Origin: Rhipicephalus microplus | Lineage: Eukaryota > Arthropoda > Arachnida > Ixodida > Ixodidae | Direction: 5' to 3' | Assembly: GCF_043290135.1 (NCBI RefSeq) | Contig: NC_134701.1 | Span: forward strand, 205,093,601-205,157,600 | Length of the DNA stretch: 64,000 bases | Shown: piece after piece, positions 1 to 12,200 of the stretch | Layout of the letters: the number at the start of each line of letters is the position of its first letter | Numbering within the stretch: the stretch's first letter is position 1 | Made by a program: the position numbers and the translations under genes | Notes under the pieces: generated by a model | Seen by the model: the letters and a program-made list of their open reading frames with translations, nothing else | What the model was told of the DNA's origin: nothing | Database searches by the model: none

Positions 1-194
1 ATGAGAGACGCCATAGTGGAGGGCTCCGGAAATTTCGACCAACATGGGTTCTTTAACGTGCACCTAAATCTGAGTACACGGGCCTACAACATTTCCGCCT
101 CCATCGGAAATGCAGCCGCCGCAGCCGGGATTCGAACCCGCGACCTGCGGGTCAGCAGCCGAGTACCTTAGCCACTAGACCACCGCGGCGGGGC
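1..194 (-). repeat. tRNA-derived SINE, 3' part cut by window edge
   Basis: Read on the minus strand, this begins with a tRNA-like head: an A-box-like TGGTCTAGTGGC segment and a B-box-like GGTTCGAATCC. The conserved SINE body follows, and the copy runs off the start of the window. It is close to the other well-preserved copies at 16999 and 31654. It resembles, from memory, the Ruka SINE family of ixodid ticks; this was not checked against a database. Confidence 0.85.
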
Positions 195-1600
195 AACCAC
201 TTAGGGTGCACACAAATAAAACGTACGGTCACTAAATTACATGTGTTGCATGAAGTTGGTAGGAAGTGGATGTAACTAACTTTGTCAACATTTTCACTGC
301 GCCATGTTATGTTCTTTTCCCTGTTCATTCTTTCTGTGTCGCTGACTTTATTTGCACACGCAAGTTGACCTTAACTTATGAGCCAAGTCGCATGGCTACA
401 GGTTTTCTTGAACAGTTAGACACTGACATAAGACTAGAGAATCAGCACAACTTAGTCTATCAGTGAATACTGGGCCGCTGAGATATCTACGAAAATAATC
501 ATGCAGATGAAGCATGCCTGATCTGCTCATGATTCTCTCCATTGTGAAACTATACCGTTATCAGTAACGAACGGTGCAACGAGGCTTCGTTCACTTGCAC
601 GTGAATTGAGACGCGCAAAGTAGAACTCGGCGTAATTTACCAACGCATGTCTTCAAAACTTGGACCCTAATTTTGTGGACATCTGCCGAAACATCTGCTT
701 AAAGAAGACATGTATATGTCTTTTGACGCTATTACAGAAGGACTTCTATAGAACTGGTACTGGCTACTCAAAAAGCGTAATGAACACAAAGCTTGAAAGT
801 GTGTGCGGTGGAGGGGGGGGGGCTGATATAGCATTGCAGTTCAATTAATGACAGATGTTCAAACGATTTGTTATGCGGAGGGACACAACTTGGTCAACGA
901 AGATGAGGGACTGCTGTGAAACGCGCTGAAAAGTTTGTTATGCTAGTTTGTGTTCGTTGTTATTTGATTTAAAAATATATCTCTTTGAGCATGTGCAGTA
1001 AAGCTTTCAAAACATTGATATGACGTAGTAGGACTAATTCTGGCATCCCAGGTGGTAAGTCCCTGCATTGCTGCAATAATATAGCTGCTTGGGTGAATTC
1101 GACGATGCATGTATTTCTATACATTGTCACAATCATTCAAAACATTAAGACCTAAACAGACGCTAGTCATAACTTGTAACTTTCAAAAAAAGAAAAGAAA
1201 GTATTTATTTATCAGAACTTTTTTTTTCTGTGCGATGGCTTTTACAACTTTCTTTCAGTTATTCGTATGACACCACTGTCGTTTTCTTATTTTTAGTGAA
1301 AGAACATTAATATCTCATACCTACTTGATCCAATTATGTTTCATATTTGACAAGAAACTTTTTCACTGCACGCACGATACGATAGCGATTGGCTTGATCC
1401 CTAGAAGAACGCCTCCGCAAAAGACAAATGACATTGGGTCAATGTTTACAAAACGTCAGTTATATTTGAAAACTTTTTTAACGTGAAAGTATTTTACGCT
1501 AGGGTCCACCACGGCTACATTAACGAAATTCTTTCACGGATATGGTGTTATATATTAAGTCGTTGCTGATTTCAAATAAAAAAATTGGGAAGAAAAAATT
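195..1600. other. Intergenic, no supported gene
   Basis: AT-rich non-coding sequence with only short chance ORFs and a run of ten G at 813-822. I see no gene, RNA or clear repeat. Confidence 0.5.
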
Positions 1601-1720
1601 ACAGCATATCCACTGGGTGAACGATGATGAGTAGAGCGAAGCTTCCGTTCGTCCATTCACCCGTCCGTCTACCTACGAACAAGAGACTGAGCCATTGCGT
1701 AAGAAGCTTCGCCCCTAAAA
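1601..1720 (+). repeat. Diverged arm of the tetranucleotide foldback repeat
   Basis: The arm acagcatatccactgggtga runs through a gatgatgag...gcgaagc segment into CGTCC-type tetranucleotides up to about 1680. A reverse-oriented gaagcttcgcccc lies at 1703-1715. These modules match the arms of the larger copies at 34886-35580 and 56036-56454. This is a shortened relic. Confidence 0.5.
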
Positions 1721-1727
1721 ATTACGT

Positions 1728-1790
1728 GGCTGGGAGTCGAATAAGCTACATGTCGCTCCGCTGCGCGCGACACAAACCACTAAACCCCAG
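1728..1790 (-). repeat. Possible tRNA-like SINE relic, distinct from the main family
   Basis: On the minus strand a tRNA-like A-box segment (tttagtggtttg) is followed about 35 nt later by a B-box-like ttcgactccc. The overall length fits a tRNA-like head. It is not closely similar to the main SINE head. I cannot fold it confidently into a cloverleaf, so this is tentative. Confidence 0.3.
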
Positions 1791-2190
1791 AACATTCTTT
1801 GATCACCATGTTAACGGCAAGTCATTTATATACATCATGTACCGTTGACTGTCCTCAGAGATAATCAACTTCAGCGCGTTTTAGTCATCAGCAAGGAGAT
1901 GGCGTATGGAGAGGGCGTTGGGCGCACTCACTTTAAAGCACGAAGGAAGCTCTAAAGGCCCGCACCATTCTCGGACCCTGCGTGTTGCTATGCGCATGTG
2001 CCTCCACATGGCGTGGTCGAAGCGCCTATTGATGTTGTCTTGCGTAGTCGCTTCCTAGCGCGCGCTCTTCTCGGGATTCAGGTGCATTGTACCCTCATGC
2101 TTCCACCGCAAGTTTGCTTTAAATATACAGTGGTTGAAGAAAGCACGAAGGTCACTTCAACCGCTACCATGGCTGCATTTACGAGAGGAG

Positions 2191-2429
2191 ATTGATTGAT
2201 ACGTGGGGCTTAACGTCCCAAAACCACTATATGATTATGAGAGACACCGTAGTGGAGGGCTCCGGAAGTTTCGACCACCTGGGGCTCTTTAACGTGTGAC
2301 CATGTTAGCACACGACCCTAAAGCATTTTCGCCTCCATCGAAAATGCAGCCGCCGCAGCCGGGATTCGACCCCGCGACCTTCGGGTCAGCAGCCGAGTAC
2401 CTTAGCCACTAGACCACCGCGGCAGGGCA
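2191..2429 (-). repeat. SINE copy with 12-bp target-site duplication
   Basis: A near full-length minus-strand copy: tRNA-like head at the right end, body, and an ATTGATTG-type tail at the left end. Flanking 12-mers ttacgagaggag (2179-2190) and ttacaagaggag (2430-2441) differ at one base and are the likely target-site duplication. That fits LINE-type target-primed insertion some time ago. Confidence 0.85.
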
Positions 2430-2499
2430 TTACAAGAGGAGCACGCTGCCCACACAGGAACATCTGAGGATAGTGACAGGTGTGCACACTAGTCCCGTG

Positions 2500-2860
2500 T
2501 AAACTTGTTCGTTCGTCTCGTGCGCCTTTCTTTCTCTTTGAGCAGCGCGCTTTGAGTGTCGAGCTGTGACAGTCGATTGATGGTGCTCGTCCTGTGTATG
2601 CTCGTCCTATATTCGCATAATTTGTGCGTGCTTTCCGCTCGAGGTGTGCACGGCAACTTTTGGGGCTGCTTGCCGCTCTTCGCTTGAGATGTCAATTTGT
2701 TGCTGTAGCATTCATTACTTCGTCCTTGTGGCGAAACAATGCACAAAAAACACCCAACTACCTCTGTGAAGACATTTTTGCATTTCGTAATATACCGATT
2801 TCTAAGAAGAGGGATCAGCCACGTTTTTCGGAATGTTGCTGCAATATTTGCAATGGTGGA
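2500..2860 (+). repeat. Dispersed repeat, copy 1 (pairs with 54440-54770)
   Basis: This segment shares ordered blocks with 54440-54770: a cttctttct block, gtcgagctgtga, a block ending in a cattcat...ttcg...cttg motif with gcgacaaa-like sequence, a ctctgtgaag-like block and gggatcagcca. The two are too diverged to be coding. A 184-codon minus-strand ORF across it is not conserved in copy 2. The class (DNA-transposon derivative or other) is unknown. Confidence 0.5.
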
Positions 2861-4996
2861 ACACTTATTATGCGACAGTGGTAAGGGGTGACCCGTGACT
2901 CGTAATAGGAATATACTTAAAAAAACGCAAATCAACGTCGGGACCAGCTGACTTTTATCAAAAACAGAACTTGCAGAACATAATTTTGTCAAAGTTGAGT
3001 CCATTTTAACACCGATTGCATTGCTAAAGTAGATATCTTGCATCCTCTGAGTTTCAGAAAAGAACGCTTTTACGCAAACTCCATTTCGTCGTCATAGGCT
3101 CTGTAGTACGTAACAGCAACTATGTACATCCGTCTCGTAGGTAACGCTGCAAAGTGGTCGTGGACTTCAAGAAGACAAAACTGCTTGCTGAAACGCAGGC
3201 TCTAGTGGCACACCGTTTTCAAGAGTTTCCTATTTATTAAAAAAAACAGTGCTGCCGTTCTATTCTTACAATGTTTTTCGAGTTCATTGAAACTGAACTC
3301 CTGTAAATATTCAGCTAGAAAGAAGGAGAGGAAAGTTCGGTTCTTACGTCTATACGTAAAGGCCAATTTAGCTAGAATACAAAAACCACCAATAAAAAAA
3401 CAGAATTAACATGGCCAAAACAACAACAAGAGAAACTGGTCAGCCCTCAGGCTGCTCCAATGTCGAAGAACACAGTACATCTAACTCTGAATGCTTGCAA
3501 TACACAAGTGCAGAAAAAAACTAGTTTGTAAGCAACATAACATTTGCTGTGTGGTGAATGGGCTATGGTTTCCGAGTTCCCGGCTGCCTCGTCATGCACG
3601 TAATGAATTTATTATTTCTTGGCTTTTCTAGCTGACATAAACTTCCTTCCTAGGCCATCCATATAAATATTTACGGCTCCGCATTGTCGCAACACAGGCG
3701 TGAAAACAGCTTGAAAACCAGTTGCTAATTGGCGAATCTAAGAGACACCGAAGAGAAGAGAATGCGCTCGAAGTGAGAGTGTCGGAGAAAGCTATTTATT
3801 GTGGCGGCTGCTTGTAGAAATTTCGAACCCGTCACAAGAAATATAATGAAAATAGGTGGTTTTTGTAATGCGTCTTGTAATTATTAATGTGGTTTACCGA
3901 ACTGTATAAGTTTATGCTTTACATAAAATAACTAATAAACACAATGCATCAGTGGGATGCGAACTTTTCTTCTCTTGGTACCACTAGGCATAGCTATGGA
4001 AGTTGAAACTCTCTCGAAAATTTTCTATTTCTCAGTATATTAATTTGAACCCACTTACAACAATACTCAAGTGGTAAAAAAATTTTATTGCTACTACCAA
4101 GTATTGCTACGAATGATTTTCGTGAACAAATTAAGAAGGAATGGCAGGCTTCTCCGAAGAAAAAAGTATAATGTTGAGTGGGCTATGCCAACGAACGTTA
4201 GTGAAAAATATGATAAAGCTGCCGACTTCTCATGCGTGTTTAAGAATTCGGACACTTTCGCGAAACTGCCGCAAGCCCTATAGAGTCAATGCATGACAAC
4301 GCCCGAAGGTATGAAAGCTAAAACTTTATTAAGCCTGAACTTGTTACTTGAATTGCATGCCCGAAATGGCATAAACAGATGCTACTGCCGCATCCTCATG
4401 ATCGCACATTCGAAAAGTCAGCTTTGCCGCAGTGCTGACGTGCAAGGAGGTGTATTTTATTGTGAATTTGGAGGGGCATTGTGTGATGTAGGGGTTATGA
4501 GCGGGGGTTCAGCAGCGTGAATTTGTAGTTTGTTTTTTTTTCTTAATTTCTCGTTCTAATACCTTTCGGTACCAGTATCCAACAACCAGAGTTCATTGTT
4601 GAACTCTGCCTCTTGGATCAATAATACCAATAATAACCAACGGTGGCTTAGCTGTAAGGGGGTTATTTCATGGAAGAGATACAAGCGTTGCGGGCGCAAC
4701 AGCTTCTCATTGATATAAGCAATACATTGTTAGAAAACCGGCATTGTTATAAGTGGATTCCACTGTATCTACACGCACACATACAAACAGAAGCATGCAC
4801 ATTCTTATAGGGTAAGTTAACAAAGCTCCACCCTTTTCTTTTTTTTAGAAAATCTTATGGCTACGCTCCTGCACATTTGAACCTATGCTACGTTTTTAAC
4901 TGGCAAAGCTCAAGAAACAGGTAAGCGCCTTCTCTATTTTTTAAATGCCAGTCAGATACGTCCGATCCAGCTATTAACCACCCTCGCCTCCAGACA
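2861..4996. other. Intergenic, nothing recognised
   Basis: AT-rich sequence with only short unconvincing ORFs. No repeat family or RNA is recognised. Confidence 0.45.
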
Positions 4997-5200
4997 TTTC
5001 TTGCTCTCGCCCATCGCCTAGTCTTCCCGTGTGTTACCTTTCCTGCTCTCGCCCATCGCCTAGTCTTCCCGTGTGTTACACTTCCTGCTCATCGCCTAGT
5101 CTTCCCGTGTGTTACATTTCCTGCTCTCCCCCATCGCCTAGTCTTCCCGTGTGTTACCTTTCCTGCTCTCGCCCATCGCCTAGCCTTCCTGTGTGTTTCG
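4997..5200 (+). repeat. 42-bp minisatellite, about five units
   Basis: Tandem units of about 42 bp are built around gcccatcgcctagtcttccc and gtgtgttacctttcctgctc. The third unit is shortened. Because 42 is a multiple of three, the array stays open in one frame and gives a Cys/Ser/Pro-rich 14-residue repeat within an ORF at 5029-5259. There is no other sign of coding. Confidence 0.9.
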
Positions 5201-7126
5201 CAGTCATAGGAAAGAGAACCCATCACGTAATGTCTAATGACAAAACTCCTACAAAGTAATTTTTGGTTCAGTTGTGAACAGATTCGTGGGGCCTATCTTG
5301 CATTCCTCGGGTTCACAATGTTCGCGGCCAAGCTCACTCTCTTTATAGACACGGTGTTTTGAGATAGCGCGTCTCTATTTGTGACGTTATGCATGTAACC
5401 AATGGAGACGTGTCAGTGCAACGCTGCCGCATCAAAAGCGCTGTGAGGTGGTGGAATTGCTTCTAGCCACACAGAAGGAGCGCGTATGATTAAACGTGAC
5501 TGAGTTGTGAGATTGGAAAGAGAAGCAGGTCTATCTCATCTCCGTGGGAAAGCGCTTGGACGCACGTGTGACGCAAGCAGCCCTACCCATCATGTGACAT
5601 CGCCTAACGATCATTCACTGCACTAAGGCGGACCAACGGCTAACGTTAAAGAGCACTCGTTGGTACTGGCATTAAAAAAATAAATGGGGTGCTGAATAGG
5701 TCAACCACATTAAAAATGTAATTGGGGGCAACCGCGGACAAATATACAATAGGCCTGAGTCAAAACATTCGCTGCTATACTGTTACACAGGTCTTTCTCA
5801 AAGTGGAAACGAAAAACAGCCATCATTATATTATGGTATATATTAGCTTGTAAGAACTTCTGCACCCAATAAATGTAATAATCGCACGTAAAGACCTCCT
5901 TGCTGCACAAGGTAAGAAAAAAAACAGGTGGGCTGGTGGCCTATTCCCCTTAAGTGAACTCACATGAACCCTCTGTACATAGCACGTTTGCAATAAACAA
6001 AAATTGTATCTGCCCACATCAACGACTAGGAAACGGGAGTGCTTCTGATAAACTGACAGTCAGCTGTAGGTTATCTGACTTGCTTGTAAATTATATTGGT
6101 CATTGCAAAAGCGAAAACTGGGGGGTTGCTGTCAAAAAAATAGAAAGTTCTGATTTCCATTGGGACACTTATTCTAGATACGCTCGCTGGCATGCGACTG
6201 CAGATTTATTTCCTGTCTTCGATTCTTGTATCGTTTATCATCTTCTCTAGGATATGAACTACAGAATAAAAATGAACAGAGCATGTCTGTTTACAGTGAT
6301 TGTGCACACCGACACTTCAGCGCTCCCTGGCTGCTTAGGAAGTCTAGTTTTGGCAGTGATTGCTGCTATCAATACCATCTTTGTGCTTTTAATGCGTGGT
6401 ATTCAATTACTATTCATCCGTGGTGGTCTCTTTAGAAACTCGCTCGTCTAGCCAGCTGAGTGTCGTTTATCACCACATGACCAAGTTCTTGCACTAGGCT
6501 CTGCACATTTTTGTTTTTTTTTTCAGTTATCATCGAATGCGCTGCAGTGCAAGTGTTTTGTCAGGCTTTTTTCTTAGGAACAACTTTTCTTGCTTTTGCT
6601 TTTTCCTACATTGCTTTGTCTTCTCAACACTCGTATGACAAGCATAGTTTCTTTTGTTTGGGGTCATTCCCTGGGGAGAAAGAAAAGACGGGAAACAAAT
6701 CAGACCTTTTTGGGATCAAACATTGAAGGAGCTGCAATCTGGGCTTAATGAATTATGCAAATGACGTTGGAGTGGCCCTTTCCTAACCACGCGTTGTATG
6801 TGGGCACTGCTACAGTGGTTAGATTCCCGTTCTACATACCCCTTGGAAGCTGTGTGTTATCAGGGATATGATTATTGATCCACATTTGATCGTTATGAAG
6901 TTATAGTTATACGAGAGCAATTGTGATCCTGATAATAAATAAAGAATCTGTTGGTGGAGGTGAAAGCTTAAGCAGGCTGGTTTCGCCACGCGCTCTTTGG
7001 TAAGGATGTACCAGTAACGGTTACGGAATGCATTGACACCGTCAGCCATTTAAAATATTCATTACATAAAGGCGAGTGCTGCTTGTGCAGAGAATATAAA
7101 AAGCCAGATAACAAGGTGACCGAACT
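5201..7126. other. Intergenic, nothing recognised
   Basis: Only short chance ORFs in several frames. No domain, RNA or repeat assigned. Confidence 0.45.
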
Positions 7127-7351
7127 GCCCGTCTAGTGCTCAGCTGCTGACACGCGGGTCGCGGTGTCCGATCCCGGCTGCAGGCGCGTGTATTTTCGAT
7201 ATGGAGGCGAAAATGCTGTAAGCCCGTGGTCTCAGATATGAGTGCACGTTAAAGAACCTCAGGTGTTTGAAATTTCCGGAGCCCTCCACCACGACGTCTC
7301 TCATATAACATAGGGTGGTTTTGGTGCGTAGACACCATATATCAATAATCA
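7127..7351 (+). repeat. Diverged SINE copy
   Basis: Plus-strand copy with an A-box remnant (gtctagtgct), a B-box remnant (gtgtccgatcccggct) and most of the body, including cacgttaaagaacc and tttccggagccctccac. The head is damaged, so pol III activity is unlikely. Confidence 0.8.
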
Positions 7352-7796
7352 AATATTTATCAAAGGTGGTCAGATTATATGGTCGAGCTTAAGAGGGTTG
7401 ACGGAACTAGTCAAACTGCTTCTCAGCTTCTTTCCCGGCCTCCCTCACCGTCCTTATGAAATATTAGGGGAAAATTATTACCCTTTTGAGCCGCGGTGGC
7501 TACTTTCAGGCACGCAACACGAGTTAGCTAGCTGCGACGACTTGTAGTCGAAGGAGAGCAAGATACAATCCTCAATTGATCACTTGAGCCTTCGGCAGAG
7601 CTAGTATTTCTTCAGTGTTCCACAATCTGCTGAGCGTGATGGTATAACCAATAGCTTTGGGGAGGCGCTACGATGTATGGGTTGTTCGATGTGCCGTGTT
7701 CCTGGACCAACGTGAAAAAGTCTTGTTTTTCTTTTTTTGCATAAATACAACTATACACTAACAACACACTCGCTTGAAGCTTACGATTTATTAATA
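7352..7796. other. Spacer between two SINEs
   Basis: No gene seen. The gagccgcggtggct at about 7487-7500 resembles the first bases of the SINE head but is too short to call. Confidence 0.4.
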
Positions 7797-8028
7797 ATAG
7801 TTGGGGTTTAATATCTCAAAACCCCGGTATGATTATGAGAGAAGCCGTAGTGAAGGATTCCAGAAACTTCGACCCTCTGGACATCTTTAACGTGCCTCTA
7901 AATCTGTGTGAGCGGGGTGCACACAAATTCCCTCCATCGAAAATGCAGGCGTCGAAGCCTGGATTTATTCCCACAACCTTCTGGTTTGCAATCGAGCAAA
8001 ATAATTAATACATGACCTCGGCGAGGCC
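7797..8028 (-). repeat. Strongly diverged SINE copy
   Basis: Minus-strand copy recognised from the tail (ttggggtttaatatctcaaa), the body and a decayed head ending in cctcggcg. It has more substitutions than the copies at 31654 or 16999, so it is older. Confidence 0.7.
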
Positions 8029-8936
8029 AAGTTAATGATTTGTTTCTTTTTGGCAAAAATTAAACATCTATGGCTGCTGAAATTTTGATTTTTTAATGAA
8101 TATGTGCATTTTTATATGATACATGTTCACTCATTCAAATAAATATACATCCTAATTATAATAATTTACTCAAAACTGATTCAATGGGTAGATTCTTCTT
8201 CCCCATCGCAAGAAGCACAAAACATTCTCATTCCAGCTTCCTTTACAGACATACTTTATACTACTCTCCTGCCGGAGATTCTGCGTAGCGACTGTGAAGT
8301 TTGAATACCATTATTAGAACAGCCACTGAGGGAGTTAAGGTATGTATGTATGTCTAGGGAAAGCACAGGCCTGAGCTCTTCATAGATTTGCCTAATTGAA
8401 CTGTCACTTTCTTAAAAGTGAAAGCATTAGTGACTCATCAAACGTAAGAACAGACAATCGGCATTCTACGGCGTCAGCTACAACACGAGTGATGCAAAAG
8501 GTCATCATCATGTCAGAAAATCCCCAAAATATACAATCATGAAGTCATATAGGCACTCATTTTTGATGTCATAATGACGTCTCATGGTTCCTAGTTTGTT
8601 AATTTATTACGACGTCATTATAATGTCACACGACGCAGTGTTACATCATCACGTGATCACATGGCATCGATCACTTGGTGAAAGTCTCGCGCATTACGGA
8701 GGCAGTGCGAAACCAGGTGAGGTGCCAAAAGCTTCTGACTTCGGTGGTGCCTAAAGGCACCGCGAAACCAACCACGTAAAAAGCGGCAAGCTTTAAGGGG
8801 GTGGCGGCTCATAAATGAGCTGCGAAAAAAGTGGAAATGTAATTCGGTTTGCCGTTGTGTACGGCGACTGCAAAAATGCAAAAGTTAGACGTAAACTTTA
8901 TTTGCGAATAAAAAAGATTCGAGTACGGTGCCTTTT
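8029..8936. other. Intergenic; TGACGT/GATGTCA-dense tract
   Basis: No gene. At about 8500-8690 there are many near-palindromic TGACGT, GACGTCAT and GATGTCA motifs and a tcacgtgatca palindrome at about 8649-8659. It looks like decayed repeat DNA. The LINE at 8937 inserted just downstream; sequence resumes at 12991. Confidence 0.45.
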
Positions 8937-9275
8937 CCGGCGCAAGCCGAAATTCAAACACATAAAACAGAGGAAAGGGATAGGAAACGGCACGATGTCG
9001 AAGACGACATAAGCATAGTCAGGAAAGAAATAGAGGATGAAAAGAACACGCGTAAAGCAGAAATGGAACGAATGCTTAGCCAGCTTACAGGCGCGATGCA
9101 GCAGATAACAACTACAATGCAGCAAATACAGCAACAACTCGCCACCCTGCAGATGAGGGTTGAAAACAACGAGCGAAGGTTACCAGCTAGCAGCTGCGGG
9201 CCCCTCAAACAGACTGGGAAACCGTACCACAGACCAGTGGACACAGAGACTAGGGAGAACACTGGCAAATATTAA
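8937..9275 (+). pseudogene. LINE ORF1, N-terminally truncated, coiled-coil part
   Basis: An open frame runs from the insertion boundary to TAA at 9273-9275, about 112 codons. No ATG lies near its left end, and the only upstream start would lie in the target-site duplication. The peptide is Lys/Glu-rich, then Gln/Met-rich with heptad-like spacing (MERMLSQLTGAMQQ...), typical of the coiled coil in LINE ORF1 nucleic-acid-binding proteins. No CCHC knuckle is present. It is the C-terminal remnant left by 5' truncation, 14 nt upstream of ORF2. Confidence 0.75.
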
Positions 9276-9289
9276 ATTTTACTATCATC

Positions 9290-12200
9290 ATGGCTACTCA
9301 CAATACTAAAAATTACGTAATTTGGCAATGGAATTGTAGAGGATACGCTAGAAAGCGGGGACATCTTCAACAGTACCTGATTAACAAGGAGAAGCCAGAT
9401 GTGATACTTCTACAGGAAACTAACGTTAAAGCTAAGTTATCCGGTTACAGGTCATTTCAGGATAGCGCTCCTCGGGACAAACCGGCCGTCGCGACGCTAG
9501 TCAAACGTAACCTAACCGTAACGCAGCATGAGATAAAGGTAAACGCGATACCGCACCTGTTGGTGGAGATAGTACCTCCAAAGAATCGAGACAATAGTCT
9601 TTTCATTCTTAATGTGTATAGTAGCCCTCGACTTAAGCACCGCTTCCGCGCGCTACTCAAGAAGGCGGCCGGCATCGCGGGGACCCGAGCGCTCCTCGTA
9701 GCGGGAGACTTTAACGCTCATCATTCCGCATGGGGCTACAAATACGAAAACCTGAAAGGCAAAAACCTATGGGAGGATGCTCTACTGGAGGGTCTCACTC
9801 TCATTACCGACCCCTCCGCGCCTACGCGACAAGGAAATAGTGTTTGTGCTGATACGTCACCAGATCTCGCGTTCGTTAAAAACATAACAAACGTATGCTG
9901 GACGAATACACAGGAGGATTTGGGCAGTGATCACACTATTGTAGAAATTCGTGCCAATGCGGGGCCGTGCAAAAAGAAAAGCAAGCTACTAAAACTTGTA
10001 GAGTGGGACAAGTTTAGGCAAAACAGGGAAAATAGGATTGACTCCTCGGAAAATATCGAAGATATAGAAAAGTGGACATCAATGCTGAGGCAAGATGTCG
10101 CGGCAGCAACGCATGAGGTCCCTCCTGAAGCAAACCTCCAGGTCCTAGATAGTAAGCTTCTGCATATGTGGGAGGCTAAACGTAGCCTACAAGCCCGGTG
10201 GAAAGTACAACGACACAATAGGACTTTACGTAGGCGAATAGCTAAACTGAATAGAGACATCGAGGAATACGCTTTACAGCTTTGCAAGTCACAGTGGGAA
10301 GAGACGTGTAATAGCATGGATAGTCGGGTAGGGTTCACCAAGGCGTGGAATCTCCTCAGGTTCCTGCTGGATCCAGAGGAGACTAAAACAGCATATAGGC
10401 AAAATGTCAACAAGATAATCAACGTCTACAAAGGCACCCACGCAGAACTCTTGCATGAACTCAGGATGAGATACACTAATCCGACTAGACCCGTGCTCCA
10501 CTCTGAATACAAAGGCACTGCGAACGAGTGCTTGGACAGACCTTTCAGCATTGCTGAAGTACGCGCGGTGCTGCACAGGCTCAACACGAAATCATCGCCC
10601 GGACCAGACGGGGTTACGAACAAAACGCTTCGGAATCTAGATGACACATCGATAGAGCACCTCACGGTTTTCCTTAACGAATGCTGGGAAAAGGGACGTA
10701 TTCCCCGACAGTGGAAAACCGCCCGCATCGTTATGATACCCAAACCAGGAAAGCGCATACAGCTGGAAAATCTAAGGCCGATATCGCTGACGTCCTGCGT
10801 TGGTAAGGTCATGGAGCACGTGGTCCTCGCGAGACTAACAAACTTTCTCGAGGACCACGATCTGATTCCTCACACCATGCTGGGCTTCAGGAAGAGCCTC
10901 TCCACGCAGGACGCCATGCTACAACTCAAGCACCAGGTAATAGACAGCATGACCACTTCTACCAAAGCAATCTTAGGCCTAGATTTAAAGAAGGCGTTTG
11001 ATAATGTCAAGCACTCGACTATACTTACCCGAATAATAGAACTAGGACTCGGTAAAAGGACGTACGACTACGTCCGTGATTTTCTAACGGACAGGACAGC
11101 GAGGATCACATTGGGAGAATTAGAGTCAGGAGAGATAGAGATGGGCAGCGCCGGCACTCCTCAGGGTTCGGTGATTTCGCCCTTGCTCTTTAACCTCGCA
11201 CTCATAGGGTTACCAGCTAAATTAGAAGAGATTGACGGGCTCTCCCACAGTCTGTACGCAGACGACATTACTCTGTGGGTAACTCGGGGATGTGACGGCC
11301 AAATAGAACAGACGCTACAGCGAGCCATCGATACGGTTCAAAGATTCCTAGAGGACACGGGCCTCACCTGCTCGGCTGAGAAATCGGAGCTACTGGTTTA
11401 CAGACCTACGCGCAGAGGTCGAAAGCCCAAATACAGCGAACAAAGCGCAAATCACGCAGAGGAAGCGATACAGCTAACGACCTCGGAAGGCCACGTCATT
11501 CCCAAAGTAGACGTTATACGCGTGTTAGGCTTGTATATTGCAGCCAATGGCCACAATGGCGAAACTGTTCGCAGGTTGGAACACGCGGTAAATCAGACAA
11601 TCCGACTTCTAAAACGAATTACGAACCGACATAGTGGTATGAAAGAAGGGAACACTATTAGACTTGTGCAAGCCTTTGTCCTCAGTAGAATCACGTACGT
11701 TGCCTCTTACTTGAATTGGCACGTCGCCGAGAAGATAAAATTAGATTGCTTAATCAGGAAAGTGTATAAGCAAGCTTTATGCTTACCCATGAACACAAGC
11801 ACAGTGAAATTATTAGAACTAGGCTTGCACAACACGCTTGACGAATTAATAGAAGCGCACAACGTAGCACAGTATGAACGACTTTCTAAGACTAAAACGG
11901 GCAGGTACATCCTCGAAAAACTGGGAATCCACTATCACACGCAGCAAGGCGAAAAAGCCGACATAACCGTGATGGTAAGGGAAAAGATAGTGATTCCGCC
12001 GTTGCCCAAAAATATGCACCCGGAACATCACACCGGCCGAAGAAACCAGAGAGCGCAGGACTTGCAGAGAAAATTCGGAAATTGCAAGGAAGCGGTATTC
12101 GTGGACGCGGCCAGATACGCGCGAAGGTGTGGTTACGTGGCCGCGGTGGTCGACGGTAAAGGGACATGCATGACGAGCGTTACGGTGCAAACGCCACTGA

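Noticed and set aside
1..194. Possible functional tRNA gene in SINE heads
   Set aside because: The tRNA-like part continues directly into the SINE body in every copy, so these are SINEs, not tRNA genes.
2489..3043. 184-codon minus-strand ORF
   Set aside because: It lies across a dispersed repeat; the related copy at 54440-54770 does not keep the frame, and no domain is visible.
7487..7500. gagccgcggtggct as another SINE
   Set aside because: Only 12-14 bases resemble the head and no body follows.
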